DNA from: Bacillota bacterium
GTDB lineage: Bacteria > Bacillota > Clostridia > Lachnospirales > Lachnospiraceae
NCBI GenBank assembly: GCA_023450835.1
Contig: JAEXGM010000159.1
Location: 1 to 7,150, forward strand
DNA length: 7,150 nucleotides
Direction of reading: 5' to 3'
The position numbers and the translations under genes were made by a program. The notes beneath the pieces are model-generated. The model did no database searches. It saw only the letters and a program-made list of their open reading frames with translations, and was not told the DNA's origin. Positions 6,438 through 7,150 of the stretch are shown here, piece after piece; within the stretch, counting starts at the first letter, position 1; every line of letters starts with the position of its first letter.

Positions 6438-7150
6438 ATGAGTGCCAACGAAGCAATATATGCAAAAAATAAGAAAGGGCACCGGCTAAAGGATATCTTT
6501 TATTATTCTGTTATCGGACTGATTCTTACGGTATTCGTAATCATTACCATTTATCCGATTATCAATACGCTGGCAATATCCTTTAATGAGGCAATGGACA
6601 GCTTAAGAGGTGGTATCTATATTCTGCCACGTAAATGGACCTTGAATAATTATATCACCGTATTGCATAAGGACAGTATGGTAACCGGACTGACAGTTTC
6701 TGTGTTGAGAACTGTCATAGGCACGGTGATGCAGCTTTCCGTAACCGCTTTGCTTGCTTTTGTAGTAAGCCGCAGGGATTATGTGTTTGCTAAGCCGGTC
6801 AATATTATTTATGTTCTGACCATGTATGTAAACGGCGGGCTGATACCGGGCTTCCTGTTGAATAAAACCTTAGGCTTTACGAACAGCTTCTGGGTGTATA
6901 TCATCCCCGGAATGGTAAGTGCTTTTAATATGCTGGTAATCCGTACCTATATGAACGGGCTGCCGGACAGTCTGGAGGAATCCGCCCAGATTGACGGCGC
7001 AGGGTACTTTAAAATCTTTCTGAAGATTATCGTACCCTTGTGCAAGCCGGTATTTGCAACGGTCGCACTGTTTATTGCGGTAGGCCAGTGGAACTCCTGG
7101 TTTGATACCATGCTCTACAACAGAATGGCGGATAACCTGACTACTCTGCA
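6438..7150 (+). CDS. LplC-type ABC transporter permease (second membrane subunit), 3' end outside the window
   Basis: Partner of the preceding permease; the frame is open to the right edge and 237 residues are seen, against roughly 290-300 for the family. The ATG at 6438 follows AAGGAGG (6423-6429), which overlaps the stop codon of the previous gene, so the two are tightly coupled. The protein begins MSANEAIYAKNKKG. A first helix at about 21-47 includes the signature TIYPIINTLAISFN, followed by LPRKWTLNNYITVL, where these permeases typically carry an FTLENY-like segment. Further hydrophobic segments lie near 84-108, 117-137, 148-168 and 200-222. The EAA loop starts about residue 180 as EESAQIDGAGYFKIFLKIIVPL, followed by the family-typical VGQWNSWFD near 220-228. 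The missing part should hold the last helix. Any further operon genes, such as a glycosidase or an ATPase, would lie beyond the window. Confidence 0.94.
   Translation, partial: MSANEAIYAKNKKGHRLKDIFYYSVIGLILTVFVIITIYPIINTLAISFNEAMDSLRGGIYILPRKWTLNNYITVLHKDSMVTGLTVSVLRTVIGTVMQLSVTALLAFVVSRRDYVFAKPVNIIYVLTMYVNGGLIPGFLLNKTLGFTNSFWVYIIPGMVSAFNMLVIRTYMNGLPDSLEESAQIDGAGYFKIFLKIIVPLCKPVFATVALFIAVGQWNSWFDTMLYNRMADNLTTL

Noticed and set aside
1..7150. A previously undescribed biological system
   Set aside because: All five genes belong to well-known families in a common arrangement (YesMN two-component pair with LplABC-type transporter); only the regulatory details merit follow-up.

Overview
The window holds five genes, all on the + strand, and no RNA genes, mobile elements or CRISPR arrays that I can see. 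It reads as a piece of an anaerobic, gut-type Firmicutes chromosome, most likely Lachnospiraceae or a related Clostridia lineage. That guess rests on moderately AT-rich DNA, strong AGGAGG-type ribosome binding sites, frequent AGA/AGG and GGA codons, a Gram-positive lipoprotein signal, and a YesM/YesN regulator pair next to an LplABC-type sugar transporter, a layout very common in that group. Species cannot be fixed from the sequence.

Layout: (1) 1-1758, a YesM-type sensor histidine kinase whose 5' end lies outside the window. The reading frame is open from base 1 and encodes the first membrane helix upstream of the first GTG codon. (2) 1775-3415, a YesN-type response regulator with a receiver domain, a degenerate GGDEF-like middle and an AraC-type DNA-binding end. 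(3) 3416-3579, a regulatory intergenic region with a perfect 13-bp direct repeat at 22-bp spacing, an 11-bp inverted repeat whose arms lie 87 bp apart, and two candidate promoters. (4) 3580-5307, a lipoprotein solute-binding protein. (5) 5308-5500, a GC-rich hairpin, a -10-like TATAAT and a perfect 12-bp palindrome. (6) 5501-6424, an LplB-type permease. (7) 6438-7150, an LplC-type permease cut off by the right edge.

Working model (inference from family knowledge plus layout): the kinase senses an extracellular carbohydrate or the loaded binding protein and phosphorylates the response regulator. The regulator binds the paired 13-mers just upstream of the weak -35 region of the transporter promoter and activates the binding protein and permeases. 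The hairpin after the binding-protein gene would give more binding protein than permease. No ATPase gene is in view; transporters of this class commonly use a shared MsmX-type ATPase encoded elsewhere, although one could lie beyond the right edge. The substrate cannot be read from the sequence.

I see no new type of system here. The interest lies in the well-defined regulatory DNA and in two gene starts (kinase and first permease) that a simple ORF call would get wrong.
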